This document shows, piece after piece, positions 53,734-62,298 of a stretch of 64,000 nucleotides of DNA (its first letter is position 1; each line of letters begins with the position of its first letter). The position numbers were made by a program, and so were the translations under genes. The stretch covers positions 1 through 64,000 of the forward strand of contig NBIV01000084.1 in NCBI GenBank assembly GCA_003194525.1, read 5' to 3'. Source of the DNA: Gracilariopsis chorda (lineage: Eukaryota > Rhodophyta > Florideophyceae > Gracilariales > Gracilariaceae). Below the pieces are notes generated by a model that saw only the letters and a program-made list of their open reading frames with translations, made no database searches and was not told the origin of the DNA.

Positions 53734-54074
53734 GATGATGGGCGAGTGCTGCTGTGGTTGCCCGTTGTGCAAGCCGACGAGTGCGCGAAGAAGACGTTAG
53801 CTCGCGCCGTGATGATTGTGATCAAGGGGGACAGCAGTCGTAGGGGCTCGCGTGGCGAGCGTACCTGGCACGCTGTGGTTGGCGGTCGTGCACAAATTGC
53901 AAGCCACCCAATCGCACATTCGCGCTTTTCACCGAATGGTGTTGATCTCCATTCCCTGAAGTTCTCATTCCGAACGAATCGTGCACGTTGTACCTCCCTC
54001 AACTCGTCGCGTCGCCCACCCCGCCGGAACTTGCCTGAAATCGAGCGCCCGACGAAGCGCGGATTAAGCTACCA
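53734..54074. promoter_or_regulatory. Shared promoter region of MsrB and rubredoxin
   Basis: 341 bp between two divergent start codons must hold both promoters and both 5' leaders. I see no clear TATA box. A near-palindromic GGGGCTCGCGTGGCGAGCG lies near 53847-53865. Shared regulation of the two redox genes is plausible but not shown. Confidence 0.45.
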
Positions 54075-54503
54075 ATGGCACGTTCAACAGCGTTTACAAC
54101 GCCCGTCTCCATAAGCGCTGCGCGTCACGGAACGGTGCTTAAAAGCAGTTACAAGCCGGTGCGACTATCCGCCAAGCCGACCCGCAAGCCACGCACGATC
54201 ACCAGCACAGCCAGCCCGCCCAACGAATCTGACAAGGCGCAGAACTCACGCTATTGGCAGGGGGAATGGATCTGCGTCGATTGTGGTTTCACGTACAAGC
54301 CCACGCGAAAGGTGAAGTTCGAAGACCTACCCGCATCGTGGAAATGCCCGCAGTGCAATGCTCCCAAACGTCGCTTCGCCAAGAAGGCTGGCGATTTAAT
54401 TGCGGAGACTTCCGGGACTTCAAACCTTCCCATTCTGCTGTTCTCCGCTTTCGGCCTTCTCGCCACAATAGCGTTCGGTATCTGGGCTAGTCAGAACCTG
54501 TAA
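54075..54503 (+). CDS. Plastid-targeted, membrane-anchored rubredoxin
   Basis: 142 residues from the ATG at 54075. Residues 1-55 are rich in Ser, Thr, Arg and Lys, a typical chloroplast transit peptide. The rubredoxin domain (about 60-105) holds the iron with Cys67/Cys70 (WICVDCGFTYKP) and Cys91/Cys94 (WKCPQCNAPK). A single membrane span (about 118-137, LPILLFSAFGLLATIAFGIW) anchors it. This layout is that of RubA/RBD1, a thylakoid rubredoxin of cyanobacteria, algae and plants required for photosystem assembly, chiefly photosystem II. Family knowledge places it in the thylakoid membrane with the rubredoxin domain on the stromal side. It has no intron and is divergent from MsrB. Confidence 0.95.
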   Translation: MARSTAFTTPVSISAARHGTVLKSSYKPVRLSAKPTRKPRTITSTASPPNESDKAQNSRYWQGEWICVDCGFTYKPTRKVKFEDLPASWKCPQCNAPKRRFAKKAGDLIAETSGTSNLPILLFSAFGLLATIAFGIWASQNL

Positions 54504-55080
54504 TAAACGTTTGTCCCCACAACACTTTTCGTACTCCTCTACGCGTTGATGGAGAGCGCAGCCGCAACGCCATGACTTAGTTTATGTAGAACAGCTCACA
54601 CAGGATCGGCTCCAACACATAGCGCGCTTTTTGAAAAAGGCGCATGTGCAGCGCCACGCGCCTCAGATGGCTCGCAGTTTGCCGTTGCAAAATCGCCAAA
54701 TCGGAGCGTCTCACAGCGTTGTCACCGCCTCCAAATTTGAGCCGTTTGCACACGCGCCATTCCGCAACGGCTCACAAAACACCTCGCGACGCCACGCCAC
54801 CATCGCCGGCGTCACGGCGTCTACCGCCTCCCGCCCGTTACATGCCCACTTGAGGCACTTCCCCCCTCCCCCGCCCAACCGCCGCGCTCCACATCGCTCT
54901 CGATCCGTTTCCTTAAGTATCCGTCCACCATGCCCGCGCCCCACCCCCCGCTCCGCGACCCCTTTTCTTTCCAACCAACTCCCTCCCTCACCACCACAGC
55001 CCTTCGCGCCCACATTCACCCGCCTTGAGCAACCCCCCCACTCTCCCCTTACCCACTGCTTGGGTAAGAGCATCGTCATC

Positions 55081-57396
55081 ATGCGTTTCCTCGGCTGTTT
55101 CTCGCGGTCGAATGCCGTATTCGATACCCCTCCACGTTCACTACCCGACAAACAACATCAAACTCCTACCTCAACGAACCCCAACCCTTCCTCCATCAAC
55201 AGCAACTTCGTACCGTCTTCCATTCCTGAGCTGCATCCTGAATACGCTCATTCGGAACCCTACTGCTTCGCCGCTCGCACAGACAGTGCCCGACTTCTCG
55301 TAGAGAAGCAGAGAGCCATCCAATCAACCAACATACTAAACGCTCGTGCCATCCAACAAGAGCCGGAACAACCCGTCGTAGTCGTCCGTGGCCCAAGTTA
55401 CAAACCCCACAATTCTTCACAACCTCGCAGCCCGTCAAAGTCAAACCCCTCCACACCCACCCGTCCCCCAAGACCGGTCTCGCTCAAGGTGGAAAGTCCC
55501 ACCACTTTCAATGAAAACTTCATCGATAGTGATGATAGCCTCACTCCACAGGATGAAAATGCAGATCTCAATCGCTCTAATCACCACTCATCCCGCTCCC
55601 CGCGCCGCAAGTCATCTGTATCCAGCACTGCTATGAGTCCCACTTCCTCCTCCAAGAAGTCACGCTCGAAGAAGAATCGGAAGAAGTCTCTCTCAAAGTC
55701 CAAGTCTTCCTTCCGCATCCGTTCCAAATCCGCCAAGTCTGTCAACAGCAGGAAACGATCCAAGACAATCAATCGTTCCTCACGCCATTCTTCTGACCCT
55801 TCTATTTCTATCTCTGACGCCGTCGTCTCGGAGAGCGTATCCAGACTTCCTGCTTCGGCTACAAACTCTACAATTCCGTCACCACCGGCCTCGGACTTTG
55901 ATGAACAAGACATGTCGCTTATTGAGGATCACATCAAACCGCATTTGGACAATACGCCCGCCGAACTTCTTGCTCCGATCAGAGTGCCGCGTATGAGTCA
56001 TGCATTCTCTCACAAGCCTTCGGCCTCCCCGGTGCTGTCAAATGATTCATGGGGCCCGCAAGACTCGTCTTCGCAACGTCGCTATGAAGATGTTGAGGGG
56101 GATAACTCATCTTCTGGTCTGGTATCTTTTCCTCCGGTTGGCAAGGGAAGGGTTGTGCATAAGGCCAACTATCCGTCAAGGGCACCGGAGTTCCCACTTT
56201 ATGCTCCCCCGTCACCACTGCACGGCTCTTCTCCATCTGGGTCGAACACACTCCGGGCAAAGCGTAAGAGCAAGCCTTACCTTCTCTCCGATTCGGCCAC
56301 GGACAATCAAACTTTCAATCCCCCTGTTACGATTGACGAGCGTGTTCTTCCGGCTGACTTACCGGTTGATTCCCTCCCTGCTCTTTCACCTTCGAAGCGC
56401 CCGATGCCATCCGCTGATCCGGCCCCTACTATGGAATACTCACGACCATCACCAGCCAAACAGGCGGCTGCTCGTGACCGTGTAAGGTCTGATGAATCGT
56501 TCCCTCCTCCAATGCAGTCTAAGAGTCAATCTAAGATTCAGCCCCAAAGTATTATGCGACGTTCTACGTCTAACAAGCGTAAGACCGTTAGCTTCCATAC
56601 TGCCGCTCCTACAATCATTGAGCCCAACACGCGCGCTCCCAGCTACTCTGTGCCGCGGACTGCGCTCTTGTCAAAGGAGGACATCAAACCAGAACTTCCC
56701 ATCAAGCAAAGACCTGCTCTACGAAAGGCCCGTGACTCTGTGAAGATTGCTTCTTCTTCCATCCCGCGCAGCTTTGACACCCGTGATGACGCACCCTCGT
56801 CAACCGAACAGAACTCCGAGGATGACTCCTTCGCTGAACACCCATCCACAGGTCCAACCTCCGGGGCACTTCTCGACTTTAGACGACCTGAAGCCTTGCA
56901 GACAGGAGCTCCACGCCGGTCAGCTACGCAGAATATCGCAATGGCTGCATCAAGTGCTGCCGAGGACAACTCTTTGTCAGAAAACCGCAACATGAGTGAC
57001 TTTAGCGCTGGCTCTGACGAAAGCTTCATCGCCAGAGCGTCACGAAGGATGTCTACTCGAATCGTGAAGGATCGCCAGGAGCTGAAGGAAGCATCCAAAC
57101 GCCAATCTAAAGCTGTTGCAGAGGCTATGGCATCGCAAATTCGTGGAGTGCCGAAGAGTGCCATGTTGGCCTATTCCGAGAACGACATTGTGCTGGCAGA
57201 GAGCTTTGAAGACGATGACTCGAGTCGTGTGTCCTTGAGGAGGAAATCAAGACAGGTCAAGAGTGTGCGCATGCCGGAGTTCACCCCAGGGGTTGTTCCA
57301 AAACCGCCACCACCGCCACCGTTCGCTCCCCCGCCACCACGCACTAAGAGTTGGAGGCAACCACCACCTCCGCCGGTGTCCCCCCTTCCGCAATGA
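55081..57396 (+). CDS. Long Ser/Pro-rich disordered protein with poly-proline tail
   Basis: The frame is open from 54631, but the first part is low-complexity and its only upstream ATG is at 54667. The ATG at 55081 (MRFLGCFSRSN) gives about 771 residues and is my preferred start; the longer form would have 909. I recognise no folded domain. Ser, Pro, Arg and Lys dominate. A basic Ser/Lys/Arg block (about 195-250: KKSRSKKNRKKSLSKSKSS) may be a nuclear localisation or RNA-binding stretch. One short helix near 660-690 (KDRQELKEASKRQSKAVAEAMAS) breaks the disorder. The end is poly-proline (PKPPPPPPFAPPPP...QPPPPPVSP), a ligand type for profilin, SH3 or WW domains. Cys6 near the N-terminus could be acylated. 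A cytoskeletal or nuclear scaffold role is only a guess. No introns. Confidence 0.7.
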   Translation: MRFLGCFSRSNAVFDTPPRSLPDKQHQTPTSTNPNPSSINSNFVPSSIPELHPEYAHSEPYCFAARTDSARLLVEKQRAIQSTNILNARAIQQEPEQPVVVVRGPSYKPHNSSQPRSPSKSNPSTPTRPPRPVSLKVESPTTFNENFIDSDDSLTPQDENADLNRSNHHSSRSPRRKSSVSSTAMSPTSSSKKSRSKKNRKKSLSKSKSSFRIRSKSAKSVNSRKRSKTINRSSRHSSDPSISISDAVVSESVSRLPASATNSTIPSPPASDFDEQDMSLIEDHIKPHLDNTPAELLAPIRVPRMSHAFSHKPSASPVLSNDSWGPQDSSSQRRYEDVEGDNSSSGLVSFPPVGKGRVVHKANYPSRAPEFPLYAPPSPLHGSSPSGSNTLRAKRKSKPYLLSDSATDNQTFNPPVTIDERVLPADLPVDSLPALSPSKRPMPSADPAPTMEYSRPSPAKQAAARDRVRSDESFPPPMQSKSQSKIQPQSIMRRSTSNKRKTVSFHTAAPTIIEPNTRAPSYSVPRTALLSKEDIKPELPIKQRPALRKARDSVKIASSSIPRSFDTRDDAPSSTEQNSEDDSFAEHPSTGPTSGALLDFRRPEALQTGAPRRSATQNIAMAASSAAEDNSLSENRNMSDFSAGSDESFIARASRRMSTRIVKDRQELKEASKRQSKAVAEAMASQIRGVPKSAMLAYSENDIVLAESFEDDDSSRVSLRRKSRQVKSVRMPEFTPGVVPKPPPPPPFAPPPPRTKSWRQPPPPPVSPLPQ

Positions 57397-58094
57397 GGAT
57401 GACACAAGGACGTGCAAAGCTTTCTGAACACGAGGAGGATTCTTTCGAGGGGTTAGGAGGAGTAGGCTGCCCATAGCAGTTGATATATCATGTGTCTGTC
57501 TTACAGCTTTGCTTTAAGGATGAACCTTTTCTCTTCTGCCCTGTGTTTGTATGAGTTTAGCTCAACTGGCTTCCGTGGTTTATGGAACGTCCTATCTCTC
57601 TCTCTCTCTGTACAATGGCTAGACTGGGATCTACCCCCCGCCTCCATGATGTTGGGTTTCTTTCCGATCAAGTTGTTGACCACGACGATAGTGGTACAAG
57701 AAGTAGATGTCTTTTCGAGAATGTGATACATTTATTCCTAATACGTATTTGTGCGTCGTGAGGTAAAACAAGCTGTTGTGCGGACTCGCCTTAAGTTACA
57801 GTGGTCTTTGCACTTTAATGAATGAAATGGAGTATACAACACATCCGCTGTTTGTGAAGAGAAGATTGTTGCATCTGAAGAGCAAGAACACAATGAGCGC
57901 TGCAAGGATCCAGGACCAAGTTAAGTGACTCGATGGAGCAGAAATGAGCGGTATACGAGATACAGAGGTGCACTTGGCAACCATCTCGCAAATAACGATA
58001 GTGTTTCTGCACGCTGAAGTGACCGGCTTAGAGCACGTGCAAGTTCTCTCTGACGAGCTCTCGAGAGAACGGATAACACGTTTTAGAAACGCGA
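57397..58094. other. Shared 3' region of two convergent genes
   Basis: Holds the 3' ends of the Ser/Pro-rich gene and the carrier gene. A CT dinucleotide run (TCTCTCTCTCTCTCT) occurs near 57595-57610. The reverse ORF 57796-58098, with a possible membrane span, overlaps the carrier stop codon and is not convincing. Confidence 0.45.
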
Positions 58095-59084
58095 TCACGA
58101 GGTCTTCGGTTTGGCAGCTGTGGCAGTTGTGACCTTGCGGTTCAACAGCGCTCGTTTAGAAGCTTCGTGTACTCCGAAGAAGACTGCAGTAAACGGTATG
58201 AGCCACGCAACACGGGCAGTCGATCCCTTGAAGAGACCACTGAAACCCTCCTTTTGAGCGACCTTGGCAAGCACGTCGATAACACCCTTGTACTGCCTTT
58301 GCGAGCCGGACGACGCCTGAGTCATGAGTCTGGTCTTGGCAAGATCCAAAGGTGTAGTAATGAAGCCGGTGCATCCGCCAGCAATGCCCCCGAGGGTAAT
58401 CTCTTCTTGGGGAGTTAGTTTGGACTTGTTGACAACAGCACGGAAGATCTTCTTGAACTGACTATATAGACCGAACTCAAGCATGGTGTACGGAACATCT
58501 CGCAACAAAGTTGCGCCATAACCGGTGTACAGGGCCTTGGGACCTTCGGTCTGCAAAATGGTCTTGACGCCCGATGTGAAGGCTGGATACATACCAGCTT
58601 GCAACCTCTGTTTCATTAACTCAGCAGGCACGAGCACGACGGAACAAGCCAGAAATGCAAGCGCGCCACATGAAAAGTCCACAATGGGGCCGGTATTCTT
58701 GTTGCCGGTGATATTTGCCACAAACTGAGTAAGAGTTTCAAAAGCTGCAAACTTGATGGCTCCAGCGGGAACCTGTCCACCCAAACTGATTCCGACGCCT
58801 TTGTAGAGCGCGGGTAAACCACCCTGGCGGAGAGTGGTGGATAAGGCCGAAAATGTACCCAGTTTGACGGTGGGCTTGTTCGCAGCCTGTACCACTGTTT
58901 TGATGGTGTCCATGGGATGCATGGAGGCGACTGCTGCTCCCGAGGCTACGGCACCTGCGATGAGATGCTCAGCGAGATTCAACCCATCGGACAGCGGGTT
59001 TGTAATTGACTTGAGCACGACGCGCAGGGGATTACGCGGCGCATCAGTGCGAACAGTTACAGCGGTGGCGATGTGACAACGCAT
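58095..59084 (-). CDS. Mitochondrial carrier family protein, S-adenosylmethionine-carrier type
   Basis: 329 residues from the ATG at 59084. Three mitochondrial-carrier repeats are clear, with signatures HPMDTIKT (PMD at about 57), VPAELMKQRLQ (PAE at about 153) and TPLDLAKTRLM (PLD at about 245); each is followed by the usual second half (ALYKGVG; ALYTGYGATLLRDVPYT; GLFKGSTARVAW). The second-repeat VPAE..KQRLQ and RDVPY are features of the SAM carrier (SLC25A26/SAMC), which swaps SAM for S-adenosylhomocysteine across the organelle inner membrane. Substrate assignment is inference; another metabolite carrier is possible. A basic N-terminal extension (about 40 residues) may be a targeting leader, and in plants SAMC serves mitochondria and plastids. 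The first repeat has PMDTIKT, slightly off the PxD/ExxK/R pattern. No introns. Confidence 0.88.
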   Translation of the reverse strand: MRCHIATAVTVRTDAPRNPLRVVLKSITNPLSDGLNLAEHLIAGAVASGAAVASMHPMDTIKTVVQAANKPTVKLGTFSALSTTLRQGGLPALYKGVGISLGGQVPAGAIKFAAFETLTQFVANITGNKNTGPIVDFSCGALAFLACSVVLVPAELMKQRLQAGMYPAFTSGVKTILQTEGPKALYTGYGATLLRDVPYTMLEFGLYSQFKKIFRAVVNKSKLTPQEEITLGGIAGGCTGFITTPLDLAKTRLMTQASSGSQRQYKGVIDVLAKVAQKEGFSGLFKGSTARVAWLIPFTAVFFGVHEASKRALLNRKVTTATAAKPKTS

Positions 59085-59672
59085 GTTGGTGTTGAATGTG
59101 AGACGATTTGATGACTTCCCTGTTGCGAAGAGCGAAGAGAAAAGTGCTCGTCTGATACGAACGGTAAGAGCGCGATCCGACACGGAGGTGGTCTATTGAC
59201 GGTTTGGTCAGAGTTGTTGACGTTTCTGCGTGCGGACCTCCGCGCGCTGGGAATGCGCTGGCGTCGTTGTGATGTTTTTTGCTTGTTTTTGACAGGTGGC
59301 GGAGATCGTTTCGGCCGTTCAATAAATGACAAGCGCAGTCGACTTGGTGCCTGCCCTTCTCGTCAGTGCGCCGCCGCCGTGTAACATAAACCAAAGTGGT
59401 CGTCGTGAGATCCATGGCGCCGCTTCTTTCACCAAGCCTCATCCCATCTCTTTCCACCACTCAGCTTACCGCCGCCAGCCTCTCAGCCCATATCAGGCGA
59501 TACCACCGCTACACCACACACAGCCATTCTCCCACGATCAGGACTCGTCCCAGTTCACAATGACTGTGAGCAAGCGAATCGTTTCGTTTTGGCTAACGCG
59601 AATAGCAGGAAACCATGTCCGATCCCGGATCTCGTAAACTCTTCACAGAGCGTCTACGTCCTCCAAGTCGGA
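59085..59672. other. Upstream region of the carrier gene; possible short leader-like ORF
   Basis: A 49-codon ORF from the ATG at 59414 to TGA 59561-59563 looks like an organelle presequence (MAPLLSPSLIPSLSTTQLTA, later Arg/His-rich). A possible short intron follows (GTGAGC at 59565, CTAAC at 59593, AG at 59605), so it could be the first exon of a small gene reaching 59957, but the frames do not settle this. Confidence 0.25.
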
Positions 59673-59957
59673 ATGAGGCATGGTCCTCCACAACCACCTA
59701 ACCTTCCCCTGTACAGCTCTCTTCCCGCCCACCCTCCCACTATGCTGAACCCTAATCCACCTTTTGTAGAAGGGAACCTTGCACGAATGCATCGTTCTAT
59801 CATGAAACATGAGCGCACGACTACGAAAGCGTCTTCTGCGTACTTGAAATGCCCATTCGCTCGTCAAGTACCAACCGGTGTTCTTTCGGTTCCTTCCGAC
59901 TTGCGTGGAAGTGCATCCTCCCCATCTCACCGAAAACCAATTCCGCTGACTTATTGA
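59673..59957 (+). CDS. Hypothetical protein, 94 aa
   Basis: An ATG-started ORF, Pro-rich at first (RHGPPQPPNLPLYSSLP) and then basic and Ser-rich. It lies between the start of the carrier gene and the 3' end of acyl-CoA oxidase. It is not recognised, and may be the last exon of a small gene starting near 59414 or only a chance ORF. Confidence 0.25.
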   Translation: MRHGPPQPPNLPLYSSLPAHPPTMLNPNPPFVEGNLARMHRSIMKHERTTTKASSAYLKCPFARQVPTGVLSVPSDLRGSASSPSHRKPIPLTY

Positions 59958-60106
59958 GTCGTGTGCTTCGATCGCCTTCACTGCTGCTGAGATGAGAACA
60001 CACGAATTAAAGATTTCAGCTACACCCATTACGCACATCTTGAGTGTTCAACACTCAACTTTACACAAACACTCGTTCAACAAGCTAACAAAAGCTACTA
60101 CGTACT

Positions 60107-62298
60107 TCACAACCGCGCACGGCTGTTATGGCCCACGTAATCAAATGCGATAGGCGCCAACAGATGTGCCGGAATTCCAAACGCCTTGACGAAGTCCAGT
60201 ACGTATGGTCTCATCTCCTTGCAACAAGATAACAGTAGGTTATGTACACGATCGGCCTCCGTTGCAGGTAATGCCCCGCTTCGTACAAACACTGTTGAGC
60301 TGTCCATGCATTTCAGTGTGTACAACGTCGCACACATTTGCAAAGCGTGCACGATATCATGCTGTCCTTCCGCGTCAAGTGACTTCAAACGTCTCTGTAA
60401 CAGCTCCAACATTATCAGTTCGGTATGTGCCCGTGCCGCTTCTTCTACTACGATTGCACTGTTGTTGAATGCTTCTAACGCACTCATTCCGCTTTGACGC
60501 ATCTTCTCCAACTGTTTCGCCAACTTGGCGAATACCGCACCCTCTCTACGACGGAACACAATCTCTGCATATTCCAGAGAGCGCGCATCCATAACAGACA
60601 AATCCGCTCGTTGCAGTGCTCCACGCTCGTTCAGATACGCAAAGTGACCTTGGAAAACGCCGTTCCTAACCCCGCGTATGAACTCAGGCAACACCGTTTT
60701 GGTGACAGCTTGCAGTAAGATATGATTATCTCCTTCGTACGTCACCGCAACATCATGACCGTTCTTGATGGGACCGATTCGATTCTCCGACTTGTAGCCC
60801 TGTCCTCCGCACGCCTCGCGAGCCTCTTGAAGTGTAGCCAGCGAATGCCATGTCATCAACGCCTTGAAACCGGAGCTCCAAACATGTAGTTGTTTCCCAA
60901 GCTCTTGTCTGTGCCACTTCTGGTGCAAATCATTCAATACAATTTGCATCGAGTATGTCGTCGCTAAGGCGGGAATGAGGCGGTACTGGTGACTCTGGTA
61001 ATCAAGCAAACGCACCTCCTCCCCATCGCGTGGTCCGAATGCTCGACGAGAAAGCGCATAGCGAATGGCAATCGTGAGCCCGATCTTGGCCTGATTCAGA
61101 CATCCTGAAGCCACACTGCGAACACACAAGCAATCAAGCTTACAGTCAGTTCACAACATTGATGCATACACGCCAGTATCGTACAAAAGCAAACTTACCT
61201 TATTCGGCCACCGGATAAAGACGCCAAAGATGCCCCAAACCTCTCATCAGGGCTACTAAACTTGGATGTGTATACTCCGTCCGGAGAAACCTGTGAGTAA
61301 CGTCTCAGCATATGACCCAGAGGTACAGAAACATTGTCAAACCATATTCGACCGTTATCCACGCCATTCAGACCACATTTGTGTCCACAATCGGCTAGTG
61401 TGATTCCCTTGGCAACACTTCCATCATCATTTCGAATTCGGACCAAGAACGGATGCACTCCGTGGCAAACACTTCCAACCGTCAACTGTGCAAAGCAAAC
61501 AGTCCAACGAGCCGTTTGGAACGCGCCACCAATCCAATACTTCTGTGCACTGTCCGTAGGCGTGTAGATAATGAATGTGCGAGAACTGGGTTGGTACTTG
61601 GCAACAGTCTCAACAGCTCTTGCGTTTGAACCGTGTCCAAGTTCGGTGAGAGCGAAACAACCCAGCATTTCACATCGCTCCAATAACGGCATCCACCTGG
61701 CAGCTTGTTCATCATCGCCCATTAGTTTGATAGTGGCTCCAAACAAGCCGTAATGAACTGACATCTTGATATCCAGACTATGTGATAGCATTCCACAACT
61801 CTCGATAACAGCATCATAACGTTGCCTTCCTTCAACAGTCCCAGCGGACAAGGAATTTTGCATGAAACCCAAGGCAGCAACTCTCTTCCACATTTTCATG
61901 ACATGCGCACGCTCCTCAGCGAGAGAAAGGCCATACCGCGGGTGAAAGTCAGGATGCTTGAACAGCTGGTACAATCGGTCCCTCAGTTCGATGTGATTAT
62001 TGTCGAGCAATCTTCTCATAACGGAGATATTGAACAGCGGCGTAGCGCAAACCACACCATCTGGAAACTGGTCAGGGTTGTTTTCCGCGTCTTGAACCCA
62101 TTTCAGATGATTGGGAGGTACTCTAGGTGTATCCGTCACGGAAAACTCTCGTGCAGCGCGGTCAAACAACGTCTGGTTTGCTGCGCTCAAAGGTGGGCCT
62201 GAGGATGCCTGCAAGGCATGAGCTTGGAAGAAAATTGGGCCACCACGGGCGGAATGCAGTGGCAGCTCCTTTGGATTAACAGCAGATAAGCGAGCCAT
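60107..62298 (-). CDS. ACX: Peroxisomal acyl-CoA oxidase, two exons
   Basis: Oxidises acyl-CoA to trans-2-enoyl-CoA with FAD and passes electrons to oxygen (H2O2), the first step of peroxisomal beta-oxidation. Exon 1 is 62298-61199 and exon 2 is 61115-60107, joined across an 83-bp intron; the product has 702 residues, the usual family size. Features: N-terminal acyl-CoA oxidase domain; CFALTELGHGSNARAVET (flavin-domain signature, about 205-222); DCGHKCGLNGVDNGRI (about 300-315); GGRIS-VASGCL exactly across the splice junction; EACGGQGYKSENRI carrying the region of the catalytic Glu; YEGDNHILLQAVTKTVL (FAD/dimer contact). It ends in ARL, a fair peroxisomal targeting signal type 1. The start ATG (62298) is the first in frame and gives the expected N-terminus. 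Expression probably follows fatty-acid turnover, but no regulatory site is visible. Confidence 0.96.
61116..61198 (-). other. Intron of the acyl-CoA oxidase gene
   Basis: 83 bp on the minus strand, opening GTAAGT and closing TTCGCAG. A possible branch site CTGAC occurs in GAACTGACTG. Removing it joins GGRI to SVASG, restoring the conserved GGRISxAS motif. It is the only well-supported intron in the window. Confidence 0.93.

Noticed and set aside
57796-58098. Reverse 100-codon ORF with a possible membrane span after the carrier gene
   Set aside because: Its ATG overlaps the carrier stop codon and lies in that gene's 3' region. No family likeness, so most likely chance.
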